This document shows, in pieces, positions 26,438-34,967 of a DNA stretch of 64,000 nt. Below the pieces are notes generated by a model that saw only the letters and a program-made list of their open reading frames with translations, did no database searches and was not told the DNA's origin. Both the position numbers and the translations under genes were made by a program. Numbering within the stretch: the first letter of the stretch is position 1; each line of letters opens with the position of its first letter. Source of the stretch: JBOGNO01 sp050747245 (GTDB lineage: Bacteria > Acidobacteriota > Terriglobia > Acidiferrales > UBA7541); NCBI GenBank assembly GCA_050747245.1, contig JBOGNO010000012.1:72118-136117 (forward strand). The letters run 5' to 3'.

Positions 26438-27247
26438 CTACTTCGTCCCACCCTGCGCCGCGGCTTGCTCGATCAGCGCCGCCACTTCATTCGGATGTGA
26501 CAGCATGGGTAGGTGGCTGGAAGCGAGTGTGATGGAAGTCGCTTTCATCTCGGCAGCTTCGGCCTTTTCCAGGTCAGGAGGAATTGCGCGATCGTTGGAG
26601 GCGATGACGAACCATGTTGGTTTGTACTTCCATGCGGCTTGGGTGATTTTTCCGCCGAAAGCAGCGCCGCCCGATATAGGTCCCTGTGTTGCCGTGACAA
26701 GCCGTATTTCACCCGGTGTCAGGTCCTGCGCGAAGTCTTCCGCCACCCCCTTAGGAGTAATGGTGAGAAATCCCTCCGCATCAGGCCGGAGTTCGCTGAG
26801 AAGCGGTGTGGGCGGATAGGCATGGCCCGTGGAAGCTGCCGACTCGCCTTCCGCTGGAGCGAACGCCGCGACGTACACCAGCCCGACGACCTTGGGATCG
26901 TTGCCCGCTTCCGTGATGACTGCCCCGCCGTAGGAATGGCCAACCAGCAGTACCGGGCCTTCCTGCAACGCGATGGCTCGTTTGACGGCGGCAACATCGT
27001 CGGCCAGCGACGTGAGCGGGTTCTGCACTGCCACAACGTGCAGCCCTTTGGCCTCGAGCAAAGGGATTATTTTGGACCAGCATGAACCATCGGCCCAGGC
27101 GCCATGAACCAGGACAACATTCTTTATCGGGACAGGCGGTTTTGTTTGCGCTGATAAGTTTGCGGTTGCAGTTGCCATAAGAAAAAGACTGGCGGTTGCG
27201 ACAATAAGGGTTTGGCAGATTCGCGGCTGTATCATACGTTTCTCCAT
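26438..27247 (-). CDS. Secreted alpha/beta hydrolase
   Basis: A 269-aa hydrolase with a signal sequence ending near ATANLSAQ (about residue 34). The core begins NVVLVHGAWADGSCW, with HG at 48-49. The nucleophile elbow is GHSYGG with Ser105, and the likely catalytic histidine is His245 in SHLPMLSHP. It resembles the esterase/hydroxynitrile-lyase-like group of short, lid-poor hydrolases often annotated 'alpha/beta fold hydrolase'. The substrate is unknown. The ATG at 27247 has AGGAGA ten bases upstream. It lies next to three DUF4386 genes on the same strand but 80 bp from the nearest, so it may be independently transcribed. Confidence 0.85.
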   Translation of the reverse strand: MEKRMIQPRICQTLIVATASLFLMATATANLSAQTKPPVPIKNVVLVHGAWADGSCWSKIIPLLEAKGLHVVAVQNPLTSLADDVAAVKRAIALQEGPVLLVGHSYGGAVITEAGNDPKVVGLVYVAAFAPAEGESAASTGHAYPPTPLLSELRPDAEGFLTITPKGVAEDFAQDLTPGEIRLVTATQGPISGGAAFGGKITQAAWKYKPTWFVIASNDRAIPPDLEKAEAAEMKATSITLASSHLPMLSHPNEVAALIEQAAAQGGTK

Positions 27248-27326
27248 GTAACGGGAATCTCCTTTTTGACCCCAGAAACGGACCTCATTCTACACTCATT
27301 GGGGCGAGGGGCCGCGACGCTACAGA

Positions 27327-28049
27327 TTATTTAATCGGGCTCAGCTGATCCCGTTGGCGTAATCCCTTAAAGAGAAGCCAAAAACTCGTTGCAATATCGA
27401 ATAGACCCATAGGCGTATCGAACCACCACAGATTCACGATCGTGTCGAAGTGAGGGAAAATATAGAAAACGAGGGTACACGCCACACACCATACAGACGA
27501 GACCACGCCGAAAATAGCCAGCGCTCGAGGGATATAACGGGACTTGAACCACAGGTAGCCGCAGACTGTCGATGCCAATGAACCAAACAGCAAGCCAACG
27601 TAGTAGTAGTCAAAACGCGTGCCAAGATAGAGCCTCGCCAAACCCTGCAATTGCTCCGGTTCAAATGCTCGCAAGTAACCGGCGCCACTGAGGAGCCGCA
27701 GAGCGTCAAAGAGATGGAGCGTCATCACCAACCACATCAAGACCCATACGAGCCTCCAGAACGCTGCAAGCAAGGCGAGGCCCCGACTGACCGGCCTGAG
27801 AATCACGTAAAGCGCTGTGAGGAGTACTACCACGCCTGCGCAGTAAATGAGGTCGCCGAGGATACCGACACGAAAGAGCCCTTCATGCGCCAATATATTG
27901 CGAGCGGTTTCCGCGGCATTGCCCTCGACAATCAGACGGTCGTGGATGCCGAAATTGACGTAGACGACCGTCGCGAACGTGATGAGGTAAGCCAATCCCG
28001 CGACTGGTGCAGCTTTGCGTTGTGATTCATCGACGGAGTAAATTGCCAT
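27327..28049 (-). CDS. DUF4386 family membrane protein (copy 3 of tandem triplet)
   Basis: A 240-aa integral membrane protein with about six hydrophobic helices. It starts MAIYSVDESQRKAAPVAGLAYLITF and contains LIVEGNAAETARNILAHEGLFRVGI, the DUF4386 N-terminal signature shared with the two upstream genes. YLWFKSRYIPRALAIFGV near the C-terminus is also family-typical. Function is unknown. AGGAG lies six bases before the ATG at 28049. It is the last gene of a three-gene array with about 30-bp spacers, so the three are probably cotranscribed. It is closer to the middle copy than to the first. Confidence 0.85.
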   Translation of the reverse strand: MAIYSVDESQRKAAPVAGLAYLITFATVVYVNFGIHDRLIVEGNAAETARNILAHEGLFRVGILGDLIYCAGVVVLLTALYVILRPVSRGLALLAAFWRLVWVLMWLVMTLHLFDALRLLSGAGYLRAFEPEQLQGLARLYLGTRFDYYYVGLLFGSLASTVCGYLWFKSRYIPRALAIFGVVSSVWCVACTLVFYIFPHFDTIVNLWWFDTPMGLFDIATSFWLLFKGLRQRDQLSPIK

Positions 28050-28079
28050 TCTTTGCTCCTTTGGAATATGCTCAGCCGC

Positions 28080-28799
28080 CTAGCTTATCGGGCTCGGCTG
28101 GTCGGGTTGGGGTAACGGCTTAATCAGAAGCCAAAAGCCCATGGTTAGTTCGAAAATCGCGATAGGCACGAAACACCACGCCCCGACGACGTCGGCAAGG
28201 TTGGGGAAAATGATGAACGCAAACATGCAGACTGCTAAGAGCAAAGATCCAAAAACTCCCAAGGCAGACAATGCGCGCGGGATGTAGCGTGATTTAAACC
28301 ACAAATAGGCAAAGACTGTGGATCCCAATCCAAAAAACATCAAGCCAACATTATACGCGGCGCCATACGCGCCGATGGACAGCATCGCCAGCGCCTGCAA
28401 GCGATCTGTTTCGAATGTTCGCAAGTAAGCGGCACGACTCAAGAGCCGCAAAACATCAAAACTTTTGAGTACGGCAACGACCATGATGGAGGTCTCTACC
28501 AGCCTCCAGAATGCCGCGAGCAAGCTGAGTCCGCGATTTACAGGTTTGAGAACTACGTAGAGAGCGGCGATAAGCACGATATCAGTTGCAAAGGTCGTCA
28601 GGTCACAGGCGATGCCAAGGCGGAACAGCCGTTCATGCGCCATGATATTGGCGGCGGTTTGCGCAGCATTGCCATCCACAATGAGTTTGGTAGGGACATA
28701 TACGTCAGCAATGTTCGAGGTCACGAGTGCAAGCAGGTAGGTAAATCCCACGACTTTTGCAGCTTTGCGTTGGGACTCGTCGATGGTGTAGGTCGCCAA
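28080..28799 (-). CDS. DUF4386 family membrane protein (copy 2 of tandem triplet)
   Basis: A 239-aa paralogue of its downstream neighbour. MATYTIDESQRKAAKVVGFTY, LIVDGNAAQTAANIMAHERLFRLGI and YLWFKSRYIPRALSALGV line up nearly residue for residue. About six TM helices are predicted. It starts with TTG at 28799, with GAGGAG eight bases upstream, which is why this start was chosen over later methionines. Role unknown. The close similarity to copy 3 suggests a more recent duplication than that separating copy 1. Confidence 0.85.
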   Translation of the reverse strand: MATYTIDESQRKAAKVVGFTYLLALVTSNIADVYVPTKLIVDGNAAQTAANIMAHERLFRLGIACDLTTFATDIVLIAALYVVLKPVNRGLSLLAAFWRLVETSIMVVAVLKSFDVLRLLSRAAYLRTFETDRLQALAMLSIGAYGAAYNVGLMFFGLGSTVFAYLWFKSRYIPRALSALGVFGSLLLAVCMFAFIIFPNLADVVGAWCFVPIAIFELTMGFWLLIKPLPQPDQPSPIS

Positions 28800-28829
28800 C
28801 TTATTTGCTCCTCAGAAATGCGGAACAGT

Positions 28830-29525
28830 TCATGCCGTCGCGTCCAGTGGCTGATCTTTTGCGCCCCTAATCAAGAGCCACAGCATCATCGCCACTTCCC
28901 CCAGCATGGGTGCTTGCGTAATCTCAGAAACAATGTGTTCGGAAGTTGGGAAGAAAAACGGGATAAAACCATCAGCCAGATAGGCAAAACACGCGACTAT
29001 CAGCCAGACACCCAGAACGCGTGGAAGGAATCGCGACTTATACACAAGGACACCGAAGGGAAAAAGCCATAGCCCCCAAAAAAGCTCGGGCACAATAAAT
29101 CCCTTGCCATGCAAAGTGAGGAAGAACGTTACCAGGGCGTCCAGCTGAGGTTTTTCGAAGACGGACAAGAATTTTGCACCGCTCAAAAGTATCAGGACGG
29201 CAATCTGGTTGAGCTCATTCAAAAGTGCGATGGGGATGGAGACCACAATCAATATCACCATGAGAATAGCCTGTTTTTGGTCCACACCTTTGAACAGGCG
29301 GTACAGAGCCAGAGCCACAAATATAAACCCAACCTGGCCGATTAAATTGCCCACAATTCCGGCACGGAAAAGCAAGGGTGAAGCCATAATGTTATGGGTT
29401 GTAGCCGCGGCATCTCCAGACACAATGAGGACGGAAGGAACATACAGAAGGCTAAAGAAACCGGGTATCGAAAATAGGATATACAGAAGTCCTGCGACTC
29501 GGGCGGCCTTCTTCGTTGAATTCAT
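28830..29525 (-). CDS. DUF4386 family membrane protein (copy 1 of tandem triplet)
   Basis: A 231-aa multi-TM protein. Its N-terminus, MNSTKKAARVAGLLYILFSIPGFFSLLYVPSVLIVSGDAAATTHNIMASPLLFRAGI, is cut here only in part for comparison: STKKAARVAG and LIVSGDAAATTHNIMA match the DUF4386 signature. It lacks the DESQ leader of the other two and is more diverged. The ATG at 29525 is preceded by AGAGGAGGA. It is the first gene of the array. No function is established for the family. Confidence 0.83.
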   Translation of the reverse strand: MNSTKKAARVAGLLYILFSIPGFFSLLYVPSVLIVSGDAAATTHNIMASPLLFRAGIVGNLIGQVGFIFVALALYRLFKGVDQKQAILMVILIVVSIPIALLNELNQIAVLILLSGAKFLSVFEKPQLDALVTFFLTLHGKGFIVPELFWGLWLFPFGVLVYKSRFLPRVLGVWLIVACFAYLADGFIPFFFPTSEHIVSEITQAPMLGEVAMMLWLLIRGAKDQPLDATA

Positions 29526-29776
29526 GTCGTCCTCCTCTTAATTCTTTGTCCGGAACAAACAATTTTTCAAGGAGTGGCCCACGGAGTCGAGAAGGCCGTA
29601 CAAGTTAAGCGTGCGGAGAATAGGCGAAATTCCCATTGTCTGTGTCTACGTAAGGGCTTCGCAGAAGTTTCGCCGGTTCACGTGTGGAAACTCTTTGGCG
29701 CGCCGAGTTTTCTGAGACGCGGCTGGGGACGGTCCAGGCCGCCGAAGCGGCCCGGGTCGAATCGAAGCGCTGCTGG

Positions 29777-30109
29777 TTATTGCGGATTCGCTTCGGGCCG
29801 TTCTTCCCTCATCTGGCGCCGGATTCTCGCCCTCCTCCAGCTCGACCTTCCCGCCCTCCTCATGTGGCCTCCCTTGAAGAGGATCTGTGCGAGGATGAGG
29901 ATGCCCACCGCCTGCCAGAATCCAATCGTCGGCAACTTGAAGAGCGCAGGCATGAGCCAGTTCCAGAGCCACATGGTGACCCCCCCCATGAGGGCGAGGA
30001 ACAAAGGAATGAAAACGAGCGCCGCCGCGGCCATTACCGCGAACTTTGCCGCGCGTGGCCACTCGGACCATCTCTTGTGACGGTACTCGCTGTCGTCATG
30101 ATTCGTCAT
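29777..30109 (-). CDS. Small two-TM membrane protein downstream of an ECF sigma factor
   Basis: A 110-aa protein. A charged N-terminus (TNHDDSEYRHKRWSEWP) is followed by two hydrophobic helices (about 22-45 and 66-80) and a very basic tail with RRARIRRQMREE. I recognise no family. The ATG at 30109 has a strong AGGAGG seven bases upstream and starts 21 bp after the sigma-factor stop, so the two form an operon. That position is usual for anti-sigma or sigma-modulating proteins, but no zinc-binding anti-sigma motif (HxxxCxxC) is present. A regulatory role is only a guess. Confidence 0.7.
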   Translation of the reverse strand: MTNHDDSEYRHKRWSEWPRAAKFAVMAAAALVFIPLFLALMGGVTMWLWNWLMPALFKLPTIGFWQAVGILILAQILFKGGHMRRAGRSSWRRARIRRQMREERPEANPQ

Positions 30110-30130
30110 CGTATGCCTCCTAACTTGAAA

Positions 30131-30679
30131 TCAATCGTCCATCCAATATTCGAGCGCGGCGGCGAGCTTGCGGACCGCATAGCGCTTCCTCGCCATGAGG
30201 GTATCGATCGAGACGCCTGTGGCAGCGGCGAGGTCCTTGAAGGCAACCCCGCCGAGGGCCTGTGCGCGGATGACCTCGCGCTGCGGCGCGGGCAGAGCCT
30301 CGATAGCCACGTCGAGTGCGACGAGAATCTCGTTGCGCAGGAGCTGATCCTGCGGGTCAAGGCCCGCCTCGGCGGCTACCTCCTCGAGGACGTCTTCGTC
30401 CAGCTCGATCACTCCCGCCCTTCGCCTCGAACCTTCGCCCCTCCACAGGTCGATGAGGCGGTTGCGCATCGCGGTGAAAATCCACGCCGCAAGATCCTCG
30501 ACCGGGGAAAGGGCGTCCACGTTGGCGAGGGCGCGAATGAAGGCATCCTGAAGGACGTCCTCGGCCGTCTCCGCGTCGGGGGCATGGCGCCTAGCCCAAG
30601 CCAGGAAGCCCCGCCCGCGCTCGCGGTAGGTCCGCTCGATACTCTTCCGCGTCGCCGAAGCGCCTTCGCTTTCGCTCAT
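30131..30679 (-). CDS. ECF-type RNA polymerase sigma factor
   Basis: A 182-aa sigma-70 family protein. Region 2 covers about 14-82, with AEDVLQDAFIRALANVD and AAWIFTAMRNRLIDLWR, the -10-binding helix pattern. Region 4 covers about 118-172, with LPAPQREVIRAQALGGVAFKDLAAATGVSIDTLMARKRYAVRKL as a helix-turn-helix for -35 recognition. The start at 30679 (MSESEGAS) is chosen over the ATG at 30754 because sigma-like sequence begins there, though neither has a strong ribosome site. It is cotranscribed with the small membrane protein downstream. Its regulon and signal are unknown. Confidence 0.88.
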   Translation of the reverse strand: MSESEGASATRKSIERTYRERGRGFLAWARRHAPDAETAEDVLQDAFIRALANVDALSPVEDLAAWIFTAMRNRLIDLWRGEGSRRRAGVIELDEDVLEEVAAEAGLDPQDQLLRNEILVALDVAIEALPAPQREVIRAQALGGVAFKDLAAATGVSIDTLMARKRYAVRKLAAALEYWMDD

Positions 30680-30807
30680 TGGCTTCACCAGTATCAACGA
30701 TTGAGGGGGAGATATCGTGTAGGGAAAAACAAATTTCGACCGCCATCGTCCCATGCGCGGGCTTCTGCGCTTACTTCTATGGAGGTAGCTGGGTCAGGTT
30801 TTATCGA

Positions 30808-32127
30808 CTAGAGCAGGTCGGGATCCTGGGGAGGGGGCTTCCGTGAACGGGGATTTTGGGGGGAATAATTTCCATCAATGGCGCGCAAAAGTTCCTGCGC
30901 CATCCTGGCCACCTGCGGATTGGAGTCCGAAAGGGCGCGCTCGGCAACCCACCGAAGACTGGGGTCCGCGGGAAGGGCCTGCAGGGCGAGGAATCGCACG
31001 TTCGACGATTCATCGTTCAGAGCGCGGTCCACCAAGACGTCCTGCGGGAGGGGCACGGCAGAAAAGAGGGCGCGGGAAAGCGCCCGCGAGCGCACTTGCT
31101 CGCTCGAATCGTGCAGTGCCTGGATGACCACGTCGGTGGAATCGCGACCCTGCCGGCGGATCGCTTCCTCAAACGCGCGGGCACGGACTTCAGGGTTTGC
31201 GTCGGCTATTTGTCCATCGAGCACGCGTGATCGGGCATTCCAAGCATCCTGCGACGCGGCGTCCACCCCGGGCCCATTTCCCGCGGCGTAAACACGCACG
31301 GAGAGAAGCCGCGCAGGATCCTGCGTGCCCGGGCGCGCGCCGTATGCGAATTCGGCGTCGTAATCCTTGAGGAGTTGGTGGAGCGCGGCATCGAGATCGA
31401 AGCCGCGAAAATCGGCGGAAACAATTTCATTTCCCACTGAATTTTCGAAGTGGAAGGCCACATCAGCCATCCGCCCGATCTCTTCGAGAATCGTGCGCAA
31501 GGATTGATTTTTCGCGTGGAACGTCAACATTCCGTTCGAGAAACCATCCGGCGGGGGCGGCGAGGGATTCACTTCGGCGGGTGCAGCCGAAGAAGGTAGT
31601 GCAGCAGGGGCCTTGTGAATTTTTGCGGCAGCGGAGCGGATCGCGGGCGCAGCCGGCGGCCCTACGGCGCTCGCTCCTGACGGAGCAGGGGCGTCAAATA
31701 GAATCGTGACGCTATTCCAGGAAGGATTAACGTGATAGGCGGCCGGAGAGTCAAGGTCGATCACGACGCGTTCCACGCCCTCGGCGGATTGTCCCAGCCG
31801 CACGCGGCGGACCGGAGGAATTTGACCGGCGATCAAATTCCGCGAGCCGGAATAAGACGCCGAGGGAAAATCCAGCACCACTCTTTCCGGGCCGTGCAAC
31901 TCGAAGGGATGAACATTGGCGAAGCCGCTGCCACTCAGCTCCACAGCGACCTTGCCGCCGTTCGCGTGGACTTGCACCTGTGTAATTAACGCCGGGGGGT
32001 TTGCGGGCGCGTTCGGTTGGCTCTGTGCAAAGGATACTCCCGCGGCAAAAAGGAGAAGGGAGCCGGCGAGAGCGGCTCTGTAGTAGCGCCGAATGTGAGT
32101 CATCATCATAAAACAGCCCCAGTCCAT
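30808..32127 (-). CDS. AMIN-domain protein with STN-like segment and HEAT repeats
   Basis: A 439-aa secreted or periplasmic protein. A signal peptide is visible from residue 7 (MMMTHIRRYYRAALAGSLLLFAAG). An AMIN domain lies at about 45-150 (FELHGPERVVLDFPSASYSGSRN and GVERVVIDLDSPAAYHV), known from PilQ and AmiC for peptidoglycan targeting. A Pro/Ala linker leads to an STN/secretin-N-like segment (about 205-285, MLTFHAKNQSLRTILEEIGRMADV). The C-terminal third is HEAT-like (NPEVRARAFEEAIRR, SEQVRSRALSRALF, SSNVRFLALQAL, NPQVARMAQELL). The combination resembles the N-terminal half of a secretin without the pore. The start may be 32127 or the ATG run at 32109. The role is probably envelope-associated. 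Confidence 0.8.
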   Translation of the reverse strand: MDWGCFMMMTHIRRYYRAALAGSLLLFAAGVSFAQSQPNAPANPPALITQVQVHANGGKVAVELSGSGFANVHPFELHGPERVVLDFPSASYSGSRNLIAGQIPPVRRVRLGQSAEGVERVVIDLDSPAAYHVNPSWNSVTILFDAPAPSGASAVGPPAAPAIRSAAAKIHKAPAALPSSAAPAEVNPSPPPPDGFSNGMLTFHAKNQSLRTILEEIGRMADVAFHFENSVGNEIVSADFRGFDLDAALHQLLKDYDAEFAYGARPGTQDPARLLSVRVYAAGNGPGVDAASQDAWNARSRVLDGQIADANPEVRARAFEEAIRRQGRDSTDVVIQALHDSSEQVRSRALSRALFSAVPLPQDVLVDRALNDESSNVRFLALQALPADPSLRWVAERALSDSNPQVARMAQELLRAIDGNYSPQNPRSRKPPPQDPDLL

Positions 32128-32237
32128 TTTGGCTCGGCGCCCGGAACTTGGCGGGGACTGCGGGAGATTTCGCGGTCAGCAGCCTCGCTCGCAGCAAAGT
32201 TTGCGCCAAATTCAGAAGTTGTCAAGACGCAGTTCGT

Positions 32238-32265
32238 AAAATAGCGGGGGGAAATCGAGGGTCAA
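32238..32265 (-). promoter_or_regulatory. Possible sigma-70 promoter for the AMIN/HEAT gene
   Basis: On the minus strand TTGACC (32265-32260) and TATTTT (32243-32238) are 16 bp apart, about 110 bp upstream of the gene. It is a sequence match only. Confidence 0.35.
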
Positions 32266-32291
32266 GCAGCTAAAACTCACAGCACTCGAGC

Positions 32292-33263
32292 TCATTTTTT
32301 TGGCTGCTTCATTTGGTGCCAGCGCCAGGCGGAGCCGATCATGTCGTCGAGGGAGTGGAAAGGCTTCCAGCCGAGGACGCGATGGGCTTCTGAGGCGTCG
32401 GCGAGGAGGACGGGGGAATCGCCCAGGCGGCGCGGCTCAATCGTGGCGGGCAATTTGCGGCGGGTGATGTGTTCGGCGGCCTTCACGATCTCGAGGACTG
32501 AGTAGCCCCGGCCGGTGCCGAGGTTGAGGGCGCGGAAATCTCCGCCACCGGACAAGTAATCGAGCGCGAGGACGTGAGCTTGCGCGAGATCGCTCACATG
32601 AATGTAATCGCGGATGCAGGTGCCGTCGGGAGTGGGATAGTCGTTTCCAAAAATCGCGAGCGCGGGGCGCGATCCGACCGCCGCGGCAAGGGCGTTGGGG
32701 ATCAAGTGGGATTCGGGCTGGTGAGATTCGCCGATTTCGCCGCTCGAATCGGCGCCGGCGGCGTTGAAATAGCGCAGAGAGACAAAAGACAGGCCACGGG
32801 CGATGCGAAAGGCATCGAGGGCGTATTCGACGGCGAGTTTGGAAGCGCCGTAGGGATTAATAGGTTGCAGCCGCGCCGTTTCCGGAATGGGAGTGGTTTC
32901 GGGAATGCCGTACACGGCGGCTGTCGAAGAAAAGATGAAACGATGAACTCCCGCGTTGGAGGCGGCTTCGAGGAGGTGGATGGAGCCTTCGAAGTTGTTG
33001 CGAAAATATTTTCGGGGATTGGCGACGGATTCACCCGCTTCGATGAAAGCGGCAAAATGCATGATGGCTTCCGCGCCGCGCAGGGCGCGCGCGAGCGTTT
33101 CCGTGTCCTCCAGGCCGCCTTCGATGAATTCGAAGCCGCGCGTGAATTCGCGATAGCCGGTCGAGAGGTTGTCGTAAATGACCGGCTCGTGACCCGCGCG
33201 CGCGAGTTCGCGAACCGCATGGCTGCCGATGTATCCAGCGCCGCCGGTGACCAGGACTTTCAT
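32292..33263 (-). CDS. galE: UDP-glucose 4-epimerase
   Basis: A 323-aa extended short-chain dehydrogenase that interconverts UDP-glucose and UDP-galactose using bound NAD+. The NAD-binding motif GGAGYIGS is at 7-14, followed by Asp31 (YDNLSTG) for the adenosine ribose. The catalytic Ser/Thr is in FSSTAAVYG (112-119) and the YxxxK pair is Tyr138/Lys142 in NPYGASK. LRYFNAAGAD and YPTPDGTCIRDYIHVSDLAQAH are GalE-specific. The ATG at 33263 is chosen because the Rossmann fold begins at once; the open frame extends 24 codons upstream without meaning. A stand-alone gene, supplying galactose for polysaccharide or catabolism. Confidence 0.94.
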   Translation of the reverse strand: MKVLVTGGAGYIGSHAVRELARAGHEPVIYDNLSTGYREFTRGFEFIEGGLEDTETLARALRGAEAIMHFAAFIEAGESVANPRKYFRNNFEGSIHLLEAASNAGVHRFIFSSTAAVYGIPETTPIPETARLQPINPYGASKLAVEYALDAFRIARGLSFVSLRYFNAAGADSSGEIGESHQPESHLIPNALAAAVGSRPALAIFGNDYPTPDGTCIRDYIHVSDLAQAHVLALDYLSGGGDFRALNLGTGRGYSVLEIVKAAEHITRRKLPATIEPRRLGDSPVLLADASEAHRVLGWKPFHSLDDMIGSAWRWHQMKQPKK

Positions 33264-33443
33264 GCGCGAGTGGTTCCTGTAGGCACGGATGTATCGAGAG
33301 CTACCCATTCTGCCGAGGCAAAGGGCGAGTGACAAATGAATTGTCGGTTACAGCGCTTGGGGCGTCGCAAATTTATGGCGCGCGGGATTGTTCGTCGGAG
33401 AATTAGCCACGCAGGCACGAAGTTTCAGAGAAGGAGTGAGGCA

Positions 33444-33860
33444 TTAAACGCCGAAAGCCTGCTTCACGCGCGGATTGAGTAGATAAACGATGATGATGGG
33501 CGAAATTATGATCCTCAGCAACGCTCCCAAGAGCGCGATGGGATTCGAAAGATCCAGAAACAGTTCGGGGATTGCAAGGACCAGAACGATTGCTGAAATG
33601 CAGATGGAGAGTATGCGGGCCCAATTCTTGAGCATCCATAAACCGATGGCGTTCAGGGCAGCTATCCCCGCCGCAACCAGAAGGATGGTTCCGATGGCCG
33701 AGCCCATTCCGGGCACGGGCGGTCCGCCGCGCGAACTGGAGGCGGCAATGCGCGCGAGGAGCCGGGGATCAAACAGCATCTGCAACGCGTTGAACATCAG
33801 GAGCAAGGCGCCGAGAAGAAAGATGCAGGCAATGAAGGTAACGCCGATTGGGCGTTGCAT
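33444..33860 (-). CDS. Small four-TM membrane protein (paralogue of 33979-34398)
   Basis: A 138-aa hydrophobic protein with about four helices. It begins MQRPIGVTFIACIFLLGALL and ends NPRVKQAFGV, both shared with the upstream neighbour. The middle LWMLKNWARILSICISAIVLVLA matches LWKLKNWARVLTLVLTAIGLVFA in that paralogue. I cannot name a family with confidence; it recalls DUF2127-like or uncharacterised acidobacterial membrane proteins. Function unknown. Confidence 0.72.
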   Translation of the reverse strand: MQRPIGVTFIACIFLLGALLLMFNALQMLFDPRLLARIAASSSRGGPPVPGMGSAIGTILLVAAGIAALNAIGLWMLKNWARILSICISAIVLVLAIPELFLDLSNPIALLGALLRIIISPIIIVYLLNPRVKQAFGV

Positions 33861-33978
33861 ATCTTACGTCTCGGACCCCAGAATCAAAATGCAGATCGCT
33901 TGTCCCGCAGAACCAGCCAGGACGCCAAGGGTGCGACCGCCCTCGGGACGAAGCGCAAAACGCAATACGAACAAAGCG

Positions 33979-34398
33979 CTATGCGCCGAAAGCTTGCTTC
34001 ACGTGCGGCTTCAGGAGATACATGATGATGATGACGTAAATGGCGCAGATAAAGAGCTGCCAGATGAGGGCAAAGATATTGAAGTGCATCACCACGGGAA
34101 ACAGGCCAAGGACGGCGAAAACCAATCCAATCGCGGTGAGGACGAGAGTCAGGACGCGCGCCCAATTCTTCAGCTTCCAAAGACCCACGCCGATGGCGAG
34201 ATATAGGACGGCGAAAAGGAGGCAGACGACTCCGAGTGCCGCTCCCATGCCAGCGAGCATGGCCGCGCCCGGAGAAGCAGACAACATTCGCGAGAAGGCG
34301 GCCCCGCCGACGAGCATGGCGAATCCGACCAACAGCGTACACGCTGCCCCAAGGAATGCCAGAACTGCCAAAATGGTCACGCCCGTGGGTCGTTGCAT
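33979..34398 (-). CDS. Small four-TM membrane protein (paralogue of 33444-33860)
   Basis: A 139-aa protein whose ends, MQRPTGVTILAVLAFLG and KPHVKQAFGA, mirror its downstream neighbour. Four hydrophobic helices are predicted, with a conserved LKNWAR between helices 2 and 3. The ATG at 34398 follows GGGAGGTGGCGC, a good ribosome site. The pair is separated by 118 bp and was probably produced by tandem duplication. Function unknown. Confidence 0.74.
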   Translation of the reverse strand: MQRPTGVTILAVLAFLGAACTLLVGFAMLVGGAAFSRMLSASPGAAMLAGMGAALGVVCLLFAVLYLAIGVGLWKLKNWARVLTLVLTAIGLVFAVLGLFPVVMHFNIFALIWQLFICAIYVIIIMYLLKPHVKQAFGA

Positions 34399-34484
34399 GC
34401 GCCACCTCCCAAGTAAAGCAGAACCGGCCGAGATGCGCCCAAGGTACGCGCGACGGGCAGCGGGGTCAAGCGGAAATTCGAGAG

Positions 34485-34856
34485 CTAGCGATTCAGGCGG
34501 CGATACGGCTTCTGACCAGGGACCGGGAAGTACACATGCCAGAACTGGTCGGCCGGATGAGGGAATTCGACACCCACTTCGCGGATGCCTCTACGTTCAC
34601 GGCCAACGAAGACGACGCGACATTCGCGCTCTTCCTGGGTGCGAGCGTTTGTGAGGATAAGCGTCTGCCCGACGTGCACGGCAAAATTCAGGGTGATGAG
34701 TGCGCCGAATAGATTAACGTTAAGGGTTTGCGAGTCGCCGCGAACGGGAGTGCCGTCTGCCAGGCGGCTGTAAACCTGAAGTGGGACTTCGAGCTGGAGG
34801 CGCTTGCTGCGCCGCTGGCCCTTGATGCGCGCAGCGGTACCGTTGGAAGGGGTCAT
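34485..34856 (-). CDS. PilZ-domain protein
   Basis: A 123-aa single-domain protein. RRSKR at residues 15-19 fits the RxxxR half of the c-di-GMP site. The second half, normally (D/N)xSxxG, reads NVNLFG at 46-51, so Asn replaces the usual serine and ligand binding may be altered. The barrel continues with AVHVGQTLILTN and REVGVEFPHPADQFWHVYFP. PilZ proteins act as cyclic di-GMP receptors controlling surface behaviour. The ATG at 34856 lacks a strong Shine-Dalgarno. It is divergent from msrB. Confidence 0.78.
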   Translation of the reverse strand: MTPSNGTAARIKGQRRSKRLQLEVPLQVYSRLADGTPVRGDSQTLNVNLFGALITLNFAVHVGQTLILTNARTQEERECRVVFVGRERRGIREVGVEFPHPADQFWHVYFPVPGQKPYRRLNR

Positions 34857-34967
34857 GGGAAAAGGATAAAAAGCGGAAGAGCCGGGCGCAATAGTACTTC
34901 GCGTTCGTGGTAAACTTTTAATATCGGCCCGCCAAGGGATGCGGGCAGGACAATAGGATTCCCGGGA

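Noticed and set aside
29684..30811. 375-aa open frame on the plus strand
   Set aside because: Lies opposite the ECF sigma factor and its membrane partner, which have real motifs and ribosome sites.
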